From assembly GCA_007844125.1 (NCBI GenBank), contig CM017559.1, forward strand, positions 69,270,546 to 69,334,545: DNA of 64,000 nucleotides, written 5' to 3'. The stretch is from Sinonovacula constricta. Taxonomy: Eukaryota > Mollusca > Bivalvia > Cardiida > Solecurtidae. The first letter of the stretch is position 1. Each line of letters starts with the position of its first letter. Of the stretch, positions 29,124 to 36,493 are shown one piece after another. A program made the position numbers and the translations under genes. The notes under the pieces are model-generated. The model saw nothing but the letters and a program-made list of their open reading frames with translations. It was not told where the DNA came from and ran no database searches.

Positions 29124-29303
29124 TAATAATAATAATAATAAAAAAATAATATTAATATTAATAATAAATAATCAACAACAAAAACAATGTCTTACAAATG
29201 CTGCCGCAAGCCTCTTTTTCTTCTGCGCCAAGGCTTTGATTATTTGTTCGTTTTGGGACTCTATCCTGTCGAGCCGCTGCTCGATCGTACGGCTATCGTC
29301 CAT
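5968..29303 (-). CDS. SLC6-family Na+/Cl- dependent glycine-transporter-like protein (whole gene, 15 coding exons)
   Basis: Joining 15 exons through GT-AG sites gives a 717-residue protein with no phase conflict, a normal length for SLC6. It should be a 12-helix plasma-membrane symporter moving a small amino acid with Na+ and Cl-. Visible family hallmarks are the RxxW intracellular gate (R45, W48), [14 protein letters not shown] in TM1 (60-73), Cl- ligands Y87, Q331, S335, N367 and S371, Na2-site residues L432, D435 and S436, and the EL2 disulfide C165-C174 with two N-glycosylation sites (N197, N204). TM6 reads SLSASWGG, close to the Ser-type GlyT2 pattern, and [11 protein letters not shown] before TM8 is also GlyT2-like. 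I therefore infer a glycine-transporter-like member. GABA or betaine transport cannot be excluded from sequence alone. All introns lie within the window. The promoter and any further 5' UTR exons upstream of 29349 are not identified. Confidence 0.93.
7666..7815 (-). CDS. SLC6 exon 14: proximal C-terminal tail (residues 611-660)
   Basis: Encodes [20 protein letters not shown] then [20 protein letters not shown] and [10 protein letters not shown]. The [17 protein letters not shown] block matches the conserved juxtamembrane tail of glycine and GABA transporters (KPSRDWGPAL in GlyT1). Acceptor AACAG, donor GTAAATA; phase 0 at both ends. Confidence 0.92.
8228..8412 (+). repeat. SINE B, degraded copy
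   Basis: Carries the ACAGACAAATGTCTCGGCAG and CACCTCATGTCACCT module and ends near GAGAGTTACAAGTC, like the tRNA-like head of family B in reverse. Heavily diverged. Lies within the SLC6 intron between exons 14 and 13, next to exon 13. Confidence 0.5.
8473..8634 (-). CDS. SLC6 exon 13: TM11 end and TM12 (residues 557-610)
   Basis: Encodes [20 protein letters not shown] then [20 protein letters not shown] and [14 protein letters not shown]. The extracellular PDWADALGW motif between TM11 and TM12 is a strong family mark. Acceptor CTTGCAG, donor GTAAGTT; phase 0 at both ends. Reading continues slightly into the intron on this strand, and the opposite strand is also open here, which is only a shadow. 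Confidence 0.93.
9120..9312 (+). repeat. Dispersed repeat related to the interior of the 25.9-kb MITE
   Basis: Shares TATTTCCTATCTGAGCAACG, GCAGAGATAGCTATTTTT and ATATCGTCATCC with 26080-26180. The terminal inverted repeats are not recognisable here, so it is an old or truncated copy. Confidence 0.55.
9447..9717 (-). mobile_element. tRNA-headed SINE-like repeat, family C
   Basis: The plus strand reads TATCGTCCCACCAACAGTAT, then ACACCTGGCATGATACCACA, then TATATCGCGGCCCGGGATCG. On the minus strand its end is a B-box-like GGTTCGATCCC, suggesting a tRNA-derived head with the element on the minus strand. This copy is truncated inside the head (AACCC then GTCGAAAAG). Better copies are at 38353 and 40605. 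Confidence 0.6.
9828..9884 (+). repeat. G-rich tract (possible G-quadruplex)
   Basis: After (GT)n the plus strand has several runs of four or more G, including GGGTGGGGGGTGGGGTGG and a run of about 12 G. It lies in the SLC6 intron between exons 13 and 12, so the transcript of the gene would carry the C-rich strand. Confidence 0.7.
10557..10684 (-). CDS. SLC6 exon 12: IL5 and TM11 start (residues 514-556)
   Basis: Encodes [20 protein letters not shown] then [20 protein letters not shown] and GVL. The pattern Y-I-Y-G-hydrophilic-F-x-x-D-I-E-x-M across the exon 11/12 junction is typical of SLC6. It is rich in Cys and Trp, as expected for TM11. Acceptor TTACTAG, donor GTATGC; phase 1 in, phase 0 out. 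Confidence 0.92.
10973..11203 (-). mobile_element. tRNA-derived SINE, family A (internal deletion)
   Basis: On the minus strand the head reads GGCCGTAATAGCTCAGATGG and the tail contains GGACCGGCCGGGTTCAGTTT and GCAAAAATGCCGGC. Compared with the copy at 25496 it lacks about 40 bp that contain the B box, so it is probably no longer transcribable by RNA polymerase III. It lies in the SLC6 intron between exons 12 and 11. Confidence 0.75.
12090..12160 (-). repeat. Family C fragment in SLC6 intron
   Basis: Shares TATCGTCTCACCAACAGTAT and TTCAGTTATCTGGAGTCCGT with family C, about 70 bp from SLC6 exon 11. Only the distal part is present. Confidence 0.5.
12229..12328 (-). CDS. SLC6 exon 11: TM10 (residues 481-513)
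   Basis: Encodes [20 protein letters not shown] then [25 protein letters not shown] matches the GGIYMFQLVDTY type of glycine transporters, including the TM10 Asp used in the extracellular gate. Acceptor AATTCAG, donor GTATGTT; phase 0 in, phase 1 out. The preceding intron (12329-17567, about 5.2 kb) is the largest here and is about three-quarters 26-bp array. Confidence 0.93.
12582..12716 (+). repeat. SINE B, degraded copy preceded by TTG-rich run
   Basis: After a (TTG)-rich stretch (12500-12572) the sequence reads CATCGCGCTGACACAATTATGG and then the TCTTGGTAGAACCACCAGCG module of family B. The same start, CATCGCACCGACACAAGTAT, occurs at 32648, so this is a shared dispersed repeat. Confidence 0.6.
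13590..17567 (-). repeat. 26-bp minisatellite, about 150 units, inside the SLC6 intron between exons 10 and 11
   Basis: On the gene strand each unit begins GTAAGYCCTGTAGCAG and ends TATGTT. At (17567-13590)/26 the array has about 150 units. Variants include GTAAGT versus GTAAGC starts, with GTAAGT units clustered at about 15600-16400, and units with TTTGGTAAGC or TTTGGCAAGC. The array reaches the donor of exon 10: the intron itself starts GTAAGTAATCCCAGTAGCAG and runs straight into normal units. Plus-strand frames are open across many units (up to 172 codons) because the unit lacks stops on that strand and 26 is not a multiple of three; they are repeat artefacts. Confidence 0.97.
17568..17696 (-). 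CDS. SLC6 exon 10: rest of TM8 and TM9 (residues 438-480)
   Basis: Encodes [20 protein letters not shown] then [20 protein letters not shown] and TTN, in phase 0 at both ends. The acceptor is TTGCCACAG and the donor GTAAGTA. This exon is caught between two unrelated minisatellites: the 27-bp array starts about 45 bp upstream of its acceptor, and the 26-bp array begins at its donor. A longer open frame extends upstream through the 27-bp array, because 27 is divisible by three, but it reads intron and is not evidence of coding. Confidence 0.94.
17741..18036 (-). repeat. 27-bp minisatellite, 11 units, upstream of SLC6 exon 10
   Basis: Plus-strand units start at 17741, 17768, 17795, 17822, 17849, 17876, 17903, 17930 and then with more change near 17957, 17983 and 18010. 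The core is AAAGTCCTAGCAAACAATT. On the gene strand each unit has TTGTTTGCTAGGAC, which resembles a 3' splice site. It lies about 45 bp from the true acceptor of exon 10, in the branch-point and polypyrimidine region of that intron. Confidence 0.93.
18786..19023 (-). CDS. SLC6 exon 9: TM7, EL4 and TM8 start (residues 358-437)
   Basis: The largest coding exon. N367 and S371 ([11 protein letters not shown]) complete the chloride site in TM7. The EL4 segment ends with [20 protein letters not shown] and D435-S436, the Na2-site residues of the LG(L/V)DSQ motif. Acceptor ATTTTAG, donor GTTAGTA; phase 2 in, phase 0 out. The intron between exons 9 and 8 (19024-19512) contains a TTG-rich run near 19110-19160 and nothing else notable. 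Confidence 0.95.
19513..19616 (-). CDS. SLC6 exon 8: TM6 substrate and chloride site (residues 324-357)
   Basis: Encodes [20 protein letters not shown] then [15 protein letters not shown]331 and S335 are the TM6 chloride/sodium ligands, and SLSASWGG is the unwound substrate-binding segment. The Ser at 337 matches the GlyT2-type residue, where GlyT1 has Gly; this is the main sequence hint towards a GlyT2-like member, though selectivity is not proven. Acceptor ATTCAG, donor GTAAGA; phase 0 in, phase 2 out. The 17-bp array ends about 160 bp upstream of the acceptor. Confidence 0.95.
19780..22205 (-). repeat. 17-bp/34-bp minisatellite in the SLC6 intron between exons 7 and 8
   Basis: The basic unit is 17 bp (plus strand about CCACTGGTATACACCAG). 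From about 19990 to 21640 two diverged 17-mers (CCACTGGTATACATCAG and CCTGAGATATACACCTT) alternate as a 34-bp higher-order unit with local 68-bp patterns. The flanks (19780-19990 and 21640-22205) hold older, diverged 17-mers. Minus-strand open frames of 60-140 codons with a 17-residue period are repeat artefacts. Confidence 0.95.
23012..23366. repeat. CAT/ATC-rich interrupted trinucleotide tract
   Basis: Mixed CATCAC, CATCAG and CATCAT triplets, with a longer duplicated block of about 83 bp (near 23152 and 23235, both with AAAAACAACATCTTCAGC). It starts about 60 bp inside the intron from the donor of SLC6 exon 7. Open frames on both strands (145-146 codons of Ile/Thr or Met) are low-complexity artefacts. 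Confidence 0.93.
23428..23562 (-). CDS. SLC6 exon 7: TM5 (residues 279-323)
   Basis: Encodes [20 protein letters not shown] then [20 protein letters not shown] and [18 protein letters not shown] is a near-universal metazoan SLC6 signature. The acceptor is TCTCTAG and the donor GTACGTT. Only about 60 bp beyond the donor the intron enters the CAT-rich tract, and farther along it the 17/34-bp array. Confidence 0.96.
23948..24086 (-). CDS. SLC6 exon 6: TM4 (residues 232-278)
   Basis: Encodes [20 protein letters not shown] then [20 protein letters not shown] and SIKSSGK. The GDLG motif before TM4 and the KSSGK end are well conserved; the [10 protein letters not shown] stretch that normally follows KSSGK starts the next exon exactly. 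Acceptor TTTTCAG, donor GTGGGTG; phase 2 in, phase 0 out. The ORF continues a few dozen residues into the intron, which is read-through and not coding. Confidence 0.95.
24382..24559 (-). CDS. SLC6 exon 5: large extracellular loop 2 (residues 173-231)
   Basis: This exon holds the poorly conserved glycosylated loop. C174 pairs with C165. Two sequons, N197-G-T and N204-G-T, lie seven residues apart. The end reads NLPSEEYF, matching the conserved PSEEYW/F that precedes TM4 in glycine transporters. The acceptor is TTTACAG and the donor GTAAGTT; it enters in phase 1 and leaves in phase 2. Confidence 0.93.
25496..25764 (-). mobile_element. tRNA-derived SINE, family A, full-length
   Basis: Head on the minus strand: GCAATAGCTCAAGTGGTAGA (A box), then GTGGGTTCAAACCCCGGCC (B box). 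The body contains GACTTTAAAGTTGGTAGTAG and GGGGACAGCATTAAGCC, and the end GCAAAAATGCCGGC forms a small palindrome. The same order occurs at 51165 on the plus strand. It sits in the SLC6 intron between exons 5 and 4, antisense to no gene (same strand as the transporter). Confidence 0.8.
25928..26428. mobile_element. MITE with 24-bp terminal inverted repeats and TTAA or TA target site
   Basis: The left end TTAAAGGTGGTATTCGACAG and the right end, read in reverse, TTAAAGGTGGTATCCGACAG match over 24 bp with one difference. TTAA at both edges fits a piggyBac-type target duplication, or TA for Tc1/mariner. No transposase is encoded in the 0.5 kb. The inner part (26040-26240) resembles 9120-9310, and a single end occurs at about 57560-57613. 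It lies in an SLC6 intron. Confidence 0.75.
26473..26616 (-). CDS. SLC6 exon 4: TM3 and start of EL2 (residues 125-172)
   Basis: Encodes [20 protein letters not shown] then [20 protein letters not shown] and CDSEWSTP. The TM3 YYN motif (140-142) matches the conserved Tyr next to the substrate site. LPWDKC and the Cys in the next exon (C165 and C174) make the conserved extracellular-loop disulfide. Acceptor TTACAG and donor GTAAGTG; phase 1 at both ends. Confidence 0.95.
27194..27325 (-). CDS. SLC6 exon 3: TM2 (residues 81-124)
   Basis: Encodes [20 protein letters not shown] then [20 protein letters not shown] and PLFQ, the classic TM2 and first intracellular loop of SLC6. Y87 is the TM2 tyrosine that helps coordinate chloride. 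The ELSLGQ motif (102-107) is a strong family signature. Acceptor TTTCAG, donor GTAGAC, phase 1 at both ends. The flanking introns (26617-27193 and 27326-27908) show no further coding or repeat content that I can name. Confidence 0.95.
27909..28041 (-). CDS. SLC6 exon 2: N-terminal gate and TM1 (residues 37-80)
   Basis: Encodes [20 protein letters not shown] followed by [20 protein letters not shown] and KNGG. R45 and W48 form the conserved cytoplasmic gate motif, and residues 60-67 are the unwound TM1 segment that binds Na+ and substrate in this family. R70 corresponds to the extracellular-gate arginine (LeuT R30). The acceptor is TTTCCAG and the donor GTATGA; the exon starts in phase 0 and ends in phase 1 inside the GGG codon run shared with the next exon. 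Confidence 0.95.
28309..28366 (+). repeat. Poly-C followed by CA microsatellite
   Basis: About 17 C then (CA)n in the intron between SLC6 exons 2 and 1. The minus-strand reading frame here is an artefact. Confidence 0.85.
29044..29126 (+). repeat. (ACT)n microsatellite near SLC6 exon 1
   Basis: About 27 ACT units with two TTC interruptions, followed by AAT-rich sequence up to the donor of exon 1 at about 29195. Confidence 0.93.
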
Positions 29304-29349
29304 GATGTTGGGTCACCTTCTAATGGCGGTATATTATCGGGCAAATCTT
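29196..29349 (-). CDS. SLC6 exon 1: 5' UTR end plus N-terminus (residues 1-36)
   Basis: The ATG is at 29303-29301, and an in-frame TGA lies four codons upstream, so this start is well supported within the exon. An acceptor (CTTTTCTTTTCAG) ends at 29350, making 29304-29349 untranslated and implying at least one more 5' non-coding exon upstream, which I could not locate. The coding part is a short, charged, Gln/Lys/Arg-rich cytoplasmic N-terminus starting [20 protein letters not shown], with the look of a short amphipathic helix. The donor is GTAAGA, phase 0, and the exon joins without a gap to the RGNW motif of the next one. Confidence 0.8.
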
Positions 29350-30687
29350 CTGAAAAGAAAAAGCAATTGTGGAACAGTGCAGAACAGTCATTCTAGCGAC
29401 AATCTATTATTGGTTCGATAAAAACTCGTGATGAAAATATCCTAACTCTACCACAAAAAGCGGGTCGCCAAATGGATGGCATGGTGCATTCACCTGTATA
29501 CTCATGAAAATAATTTTACAACTACATTCATGAGGCGTTGGCGTGTAGCGTAGTGTGACCAATCCTTTTATAATGAATTTCTAAATAAACCTTTCTAGAT
29601 TCTTAGTTATATTTCTTTAACTAATTCTCCCACTGATTGAGTTACGTCGTTATGAAAAGAGTTTACCTGCCAAAGGTAAATGGCTATCTTTTTTTCTAAT
29701 TTTACTTTATTTACTCATACCAAACGCCCAACTGACGTCCTGTATAATTGAATTAATGGCAATATGAGAGACATGTCAAATACTCGGTGCACATTTAAAA
29801 TAAAGGTAAGGGTTTATTGCGATGCCATTTCAAAGACACAGCAAAGAAGGTCCACATTATATATGCTGTTAGTGTGTGGGGCCATCCATGACTTCGGAGG
29901 GATGGGCAAAATGTTTAAGGAATTATTATTCGACTTTTTTTTCCTAAAATAAGTTTTAAACATGCAACATGTAAGCATGCAAGACAACCATGAATAGGCT
30001 TTTTCTGGTAACAGTTGCGTTTCAACATAGTTGTAACGATAAGGTCTAAAATGGTAAAACTGAAAAAAACTTACTGTAGTTAAGTCATAGTGTGTATTTT
30101 ATGGTTACAAGACATCCGAAAACGACGACAACAGTAACTCGTACAAGGAAAAGCACTATCAGTAATTATAGAGACATTTTATACGTGTCAAAAACGAATG
30201 GTAGAAAGTCGCAGTGGAAATTGTCGGATGCGATGGGACCATCAGTTAAATGACATTTCAATTTCGTCAGCGCCGTCAATTAAGCGCAATAGAATGAAGA
30301 GGATAACTTGTTGTCCGATAAGGAAGTACAGTAAGAATTGGCACGCCGTAGTTGGTCCATAAGGTCTCTGTGTTTTGTTGTGTTTTGTTGTTGTTGTTGT
30401 TTTGCATTTGTATTATTGATAGTGTAAAAAAAGGTTTTAAACGCTAACATTTAGAAATGAGTGTTAGTAAAATGTATTAAAACGTGAGTCTACCAAAGAA
30501 AACGTTACTTGGAGACAAATAAAACCCACACTCCTCACTGTACGAAACCCATTTTTCATAAGTGGATGCATGTATGTTAAATGCATAAATTTAAAAAACT
30601 AATGAAACGCGGATCGTCGTTTAAAATTGAATAGCTCAAACTTTCTGCTTGGCCCTCGTAACTTTAGAAGACGGTGACTTAAATCAT

Positions 30688-30775
30688 GCATGTTACTGCG
30701 TTCACTGTGCTAGGATGCAATGAACTTCTGACGTGATACCAAGTCGCATTATTCTGACCATGCATCGCCATCTTA
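30688..30775 (-). repeat. Family C fragment
   Basis: Contains TTCACTGTGCTAGGATGC, ACGTGATACCAAGTCGCATT and ATTCTGACC, a diverged piece of the middle of family C. Confidence 0.4.
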
Positions 30776-32135
30776 TTTCTAAGTAGAAAAAGAATGGAAC
30801 TTTGTTACACTGTTTAGCTCCGTTTAAGCAGGGAGAGGACCGAGGTCATCCTAATTAGGTTAGTGTGCAAGTTTTACCAGTCTTATTGAACAAGACGACT
30901 AATACATCTCCATTATACAGGACTACTGAAGTAGCATGGCTTGTATTTCTCTCCTGAACTCTTTTAACCTTTGTGTGTGTATGAAAGGGGTTCATGTTTA
31001 TTCACTTATCCAGATTTATCCTTGGCTGCTGGGTCTTTCTACAGGCAAAACGTGTAGATCCGGACTGCCCAGCACCCCTGGAAGAGGTCCGATCACGCTC
31101 TAAACTATTTGTTGTCATTTAGACTTATAAACTATGAATGCAGTTGTTTATAACCAGAAAATAAATGTACTTTAACCAAATATAGCAGGCTGTGGGTTAA
31201 ATCTTAATACTGATCCATCGGAGCAATGTAAATGTCATGTTTGCATACTGGGTCTGGTATACCGGCTTTTGTCCAACTCCCTTGTTTTGTTGAATGGCTG
31301 AATGGCTTATAGTGTGCATTCATGCGATAATGTGAACAAAACATTTCAGACTTAAAGGTAATTGAGATTTACGGTTGTGTATTGATAAGGCGTTCATACA
31401 ATCACATGGGTTTTGAGGAAAAAAATACTAATACCTTTATATATCTATCTTGAGGCCATGGCTATATATAAAGGTTGTATCGACAGCGAATGGCGGTACT
31501 TTAGGATGGTTATGTTACTCAGAGCATGTTTGAAGCATTTGTAGAATTACAAGTGTATATGAAATTAATTTAGCCATATCTATAAAACTGACACTTATAA
31601 ATGTATACACTGGTCCTATTCTGTGATTGTTGCTTTGGTGAGTTATACACCCTCGACTTTTTCTTTAAATTCGTGTTACCATGTATTCAGTTTTATCTGC
31701 GTGGATAAAAATAATGATTTTAACGTGTTTTTGTATTAAATCAAAATGCTACTTTATCTTCAACATCAAACATTGCTCAGCTGTCTGCATAGAATTGATC
31801 CCACTAATAATAGCTGGTTATTTATAGCTGATCTATTGCCGAATATGTTACCCATTGTTTGCATGAAAATGCATGTATACGTTATTTTCGACAGTTGGTT
31901 GTTTTATCCATTCTATTCCTTATGCAACTTGATGCAACTTAATGTGGATTTTTACGAATAAATAGATAGTTATATTTGTTATACACGCATCCTACCATTT
32001 GTCTTAGATAGAAGTTCTTGTCCCGTCTTGGAAAGGCAATACCTTTATCGGTCGGTTTAAATTGATGGTTTGCGTATCAACACTGGTTACATTTTTTTCT
32101 ACGATAATTGTATGTTTGTGTGGGCAAAATTACAG

Positions 32136-32289
32136 GAGAAGGCGAGGTGACGTTAATTCACAGACTGTGAGAAGTTTGATATCCGACGAAACAAGAAATA
32201 CAACTGCATTTGACATAGTCTGGTTTCCAGCGTACTATCCTACGCAATATAACGTAGTGAAAGGGGAAGGAACTCCAGACTACATTTGA
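32136..32289 (+). CDS. Possible terminal exon of an unidentified small membrane protein
   Basis: An acceptor-like site (GGGCAAAATTACAG) precedes 50 codons and a TGA. The peptide starts RRRGDVNSQTVRSLISDETR and ends in a Tyr/Pro-rich tail (FDIVWFPAYYPTQYNVVKGE then GTPDYI). Basic residues followed by a Tyr/Pro tail recall the cytoplasmic ends of cysteine-tyrosine-rich (CYYR/shisa-type) small membrane proteins, but I found no matching signal-peptide or Cys-rich exon upstream. It could be a chance open frame. The unspliced frame also opens upstream with a hydrophobic stretch. Confidence 0.2.
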
Positions 32290-32647
32290 CATTGTATTAC
32301 TACAAAGCGAAAGTATTTCCAAGCTGTTGAATACGGCATAAATCTACATGGCTTCGTATTGGTGATTAATATCTCCCCTCTTTCATCTTAACAATGGGGG
32401 TCTCGACCCATGCCAGATTGTTTCAGAATTTAGTGTACTTTAAAATATACTAAATGTTAATGCTGTATGCGGGTTGTACTTAAATGCAGATCGGTTCTCA
32501 ATAGAGAAAGAAGATCGAACGGCTCATAACAAATGGAGACCACATGTTAAAGCCCCTTTTTATCATGACTTATTTATGTCATTTTTTATTATTACATACC
32601 ATTGTATCTTGAAATTTTGTTGTTTTTATAATTGTTTTTGTTGTTAC

Positions 32648-32828
32648 ATCGCACCGACACAAGTATGGTCATGTTTGCGACGTCCAGCTAATTGTTGGCG
32701 GAGGAAGACCCGGATTGATGTCTATGTAGAACCACCGGCGCACCGCAGGTTAGCTGGTAAACCTCTCCACATTAAAGTTCCCGCCCCGACTGGGACTCGA
32801 ACCAACGCGGTGAGCGGCTGAGGAGTTA
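32648..32828 (-). mobile_element. tRNA-derived SINE, family B
   Basis: Read on the minus strand it starts with a tRNA-like head (ACTGTAACTCCTCAGCCGC, then GGTTCGAGTCCC, a good B box) and continues through ACCTGCGGTGCGCCGGTGGT into a tail. The same module order occurs in the three tandem copies at 38006, 40258 and 42512. It lies in a gene-free stretch. Confidence 0.65.
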
Positions 32829-33329
32829 CAGTAAAATCAATGTTCTCGTGCTAATTAATGTACACATTAAAATGTCTACACATTTTTGTTAGAATTTAAT
32901 ACAAACCAACTGGGTTCATTTCATGAAATTGAGACTGCCATCACCAGTTTAACTATAAAATACTTCTCACATAACTTACGGAATAGGCGAAGGAGAAAAT
33001 CCTTCTAAAACTAGTCTTGTTTGACAGTCCGAACCTTTGACCTTTTAATGTAAACATACATACATGGACACCTTGACAAAATCCGCCCTCGATAGCATTT
33101 CTTTCTGAATAGATATTTTCTCTATTTACATATCCAAATTGTTAACGTGTTCCCACCCATCCGCGCTAGAGCCACTTGCACAAAGTTTGCAAAGGTACAA
33201 GGCACATAGTACCACACGATAGGCACTTCATGTGCATTTAACTTTTTGAGTCGCTCTGTAGCCAGTGTATTGGTTATGACTATCGTACAGACATCGCTAG
33301 AACCTTAGCAGTTATGATCTTAGAGGAAC

Positions 33330-33548
33330 ACCACACACGATTGACCTCCCCAAATGATCATGGAGGAAGACCACACACGATTGACCTCCCCAAATGATCG
33401 TGGATGAAGACCACACACGACTGACCTCCCCAAATGATCGTGGAGAAAGACCACAAACGATTTACCTTCTCAAATGATCGTGGAGGAAGACAACATACGA
33501 TTGACCTCCCCAAAAAATCGTGGAGGAAGACTACACACGGACGACCTC
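33330..33548 (+). repeat. 40-bp tandem repeat, about 5-6 units
   Basis: The core reads CACACGATTGACCTCCCCAA followed by ATGATCGTGGAGGAAGACCA, at an exact 40-bp spacing for the central units. Open frames on both strands here are repeat-derived. Confidence 0.92.
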
Positions 33549-33611
33549 CCACGAATGGCACTCCCACATCCACTCCCACTCCAAATGCATTAATTGTCTT
33601 ATTTGAAATCA

Positions 33612-34810
33612 GGCGGTGCGGGGCAGATGGATTATAAGGGGTTGTAATTGCTGATTCCAATGCTCTGTCACAGGCGCGGCAGACCGGTTATAGTGGGTTG
33701 TAGTCGCTGATTCTACCGCCCGGGTACAGGCGCGGCAGACCGGTTATAGTGGGTTGTAGTCGCTGGTCCTACCGCCCGGGTACAGGCGCGGCAGACCGGT
33801 TATAGTGGGTTGTAGTCGCTGATTCTACCGCCCGAATACAGGCGCGGCAGACCGGTTATAGTGGGTTGTAGTCGCTGATTCTACCGCCCGGGTACAGGCG
33901 CGGCAGACCGGTTATAGTGGGTTGTAGTCGCTGATTCTACCGCCCGGGTACAGGCGCGGCAGACCGGTTATAGTGGGTTGTAGTCGCTGGTCCTACCGCC
34001 CGGGTACAGGCGCGGCAGACCGGTTATAGTGGGTTGTAGTCGCTGATTCTACGCGCCCGGGTACAGGCGCGGCAGACCGGTTATAGTAAATTGTAGTCGC
34101 TGGTCCTACCGCCCGGGTACATGCGCGGCAGACCGGTTATAGTAGGTTGTAGTCGCTGGTCCTACCGCCCGGGTACAGGCGCGGCAGACCGGTTATAGTG
34201 GGTTGTAGTCGCTGGTCCTACCGCCCGGGTACAGGCGCGGCAGACCGGTTATAGTGGGTTGTAGTCGCTGGTCCTACCGCTCGGGTACAGGCGCGGCAGA
34301 CCGGTTATAGTGGGTTGTAGTCGCTGGTCCTACCGCCCGGGTACAGGCGCGGCAGACCGGTTATAGTGGGTTGTAGTCGCTGGTCCTACCGCCCGGGTAC
34401 AGGCGCGGCAGACCGGTTATAGTGGGTTGTAGTCGCTGGTCCTACCGCCCGGGTACAGGCGCGGCAGACCGGTTATAGTGGGTTGTAGTCGCTGGTCCTA
34501 CCGCCCGGGTACAGGCGCGGCAGACCGGTTATAGTGGGTTGTAGTCGCTGATTCTACCGCCCGGGTACAGGCGCGGCAGACCGGTTATAGTGGGTTGTAG
34601 TCGCTGATTCTACCGCCCGGGTACAGGCGCGACAGACCGGTTATAGTGGGTTGTAGTCGCTGATTCTACCGCCCGGGTACAGGCGCGACAGACCGGTTAT
34701 AGTGGGTTGTAGTCACTGATTCTACCGCCCGGGTACAGGCGCGGCAGACCGGTTATAGTAGTATATTGTATATTGTAGTCGCTGATTCCACCGCTCTGGT
34801 ATAGGCGCGC
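33612..34810 (+). repeat. 56-bp GC-rich minisatellite, about 21 units
   Basis: The unit contains CAGGCGCGGCAGACCGGTTA and TAGTGGGTTGTAGTCGCTG, and ends TACCGCCCGGGT. Two versions differ at one place: GATTCTACC (A) and GGTCCTACC (B). Type A dominates at both edges and B fills the centre. The unit carries CCCGGG and ACCGGT palindromes and stands out from the AT-rich surroundings. Confidence 0.95.
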
Positions 34811-36485
34811 TCACACATAGTAGCAGAGGGTAGGTAAGTGTACATGTGTGTCTGTGTGTCTGGAGTTACATTATAAACATACTTAAAACGTGATTACAAA
34901 CGAGTGTATGCAAGTTTGAACGAATAGTAAGTGTAACGGTGTATGTCTTATACGTATGGTTGCACAAGGCGAATGTATAAGAGGTTACCTCTATCAAACA
35001 TCTTATAAATATGCAATTTGCGATAAAATTATAACTACATGGCTGTTTCGGATAAACTTAATTAATTGAACTTTTTCCCAAAACAACTCATACGTTTGGG
35101 AGCATAAATAGACATGTACCACGAACGTTTGCTTGGGGACTTTCTGGCTTGAAAATTTTCATTTCAATTCAAACCACTGGGAGGATGGTTGACTGTCCGA
35201 AATTGGCGATCAAAACAATTGACCATTTGGACAACAAATAGGTTTATGTGCGAGTATCAACTGAGCATGATTGAGTAGATTCACGTATGAGGTCATAAAC
35301 GATTTGCCATCTTTTAATTTTACCTTGCATTCGATAATTTTAAGAAAAACCCGCGTTTAATTCTTCATATGTTGTTGTTGTTTTGCTAATAACAACATGT
35401 ACATACAGACGTATCGAAACATGTGTATATACAGGCTGGTCTAACATAAAGAATACTGGGGAAATTCCCACAAGCCGGCTCAATACTGTATGTATAGGGT
35501 GTCAAGAAAAAGAGGTGAGCAGTTGAATTAAATGGTTACGCTTGGTGAAGTTCGAAAAGGTAAAAAGCTTTAAGTTTACTTTTACGGGACCGTTAAACGA
35601 GGACATTCGTTGCTAGGGCGTAATCGCGCATTGTGTATTGGTCTTTGGGTTCCCCTGCTAACTGTTTAAAATAACTCACCAGATACACATGTGGGTGGGT
35701 CAGGGTCACAACATAGTGTCTCTAAAATATCCACAGGGTCATTTAGTAATTGTTATGTGACCTTTCAAAGTAGCTGGCCATTGTATCAAAACGATGTCGC
35801 CTTAAATCAATTGTTCCTCGTTTAAATCTTTCAATTTGTGGCTTTTTGTTGTTTTAAGTTGTGCCTAAGAAAAAGATGCCATTCATTTGGGTTGTAAACA
35901 ATAAGTAAATTAACTGATACTGATCAAAACACAAACAATTATGGAAGTAATAAAACACATGAATAATATTAAAGCAAATTCAGCTGTAAAATGCGACAAA
36001 ATGGCAAACATAAGATATTAAACAAATAGCTCAATAAAATACACGCATATATTAAGTTTGTTGTGTAATTATCTAACATACATTGAAGGAATGTGTATGT
36101 AAACAAAGTTCATAACTTAACTTGACAAGAAGGGTTTGCAGTAGTTTGCTTATACTTGGCAGAGTGCCTGATAAGCTATATGTTTATCCAACATGTAATC
36201 TGCAGCACACGTCGAAATCAAACACTGATCGCGTGAGTCACACAATATAATTATTGTTTTTGAGAAAATGTTTTATGGCACTTTATTTAACTGCGCTGCT
36301 CAACCAATGTGCATAATGTCCAGTACCAAATTATCTTCCTGATTTAAATTTTACTCTATCATTTCTTTCATCTCAGACTGTTCTTTATGGCCCCTGGTTA
36401 AGCAGAATGAAATACCTAAAACAATCTTAATACGTACCCAGCGAAACTGTCATTCACCCAAATACCTAGTTTTACCTGACTTTGG
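34811..36485. other. AT-rich stretch without recognised features
   Basis: No coding exon, RNA gene or tandem array is visible. Confidence 0.6.
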
Positions 36486-36493
36486 CAACAGGC

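Larger units (their letters stand above)
29350..33325. other. Gene-free stretch upstream of the transporter
   Basis: Should contain the transporter promoter and any extra 5' UTR exon, but I cannot point to either. Apart from the family C fragment (30688), the family B SINE (32648) and one weak candidate exon (32136) I see nothing. Confidence 0.5.
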
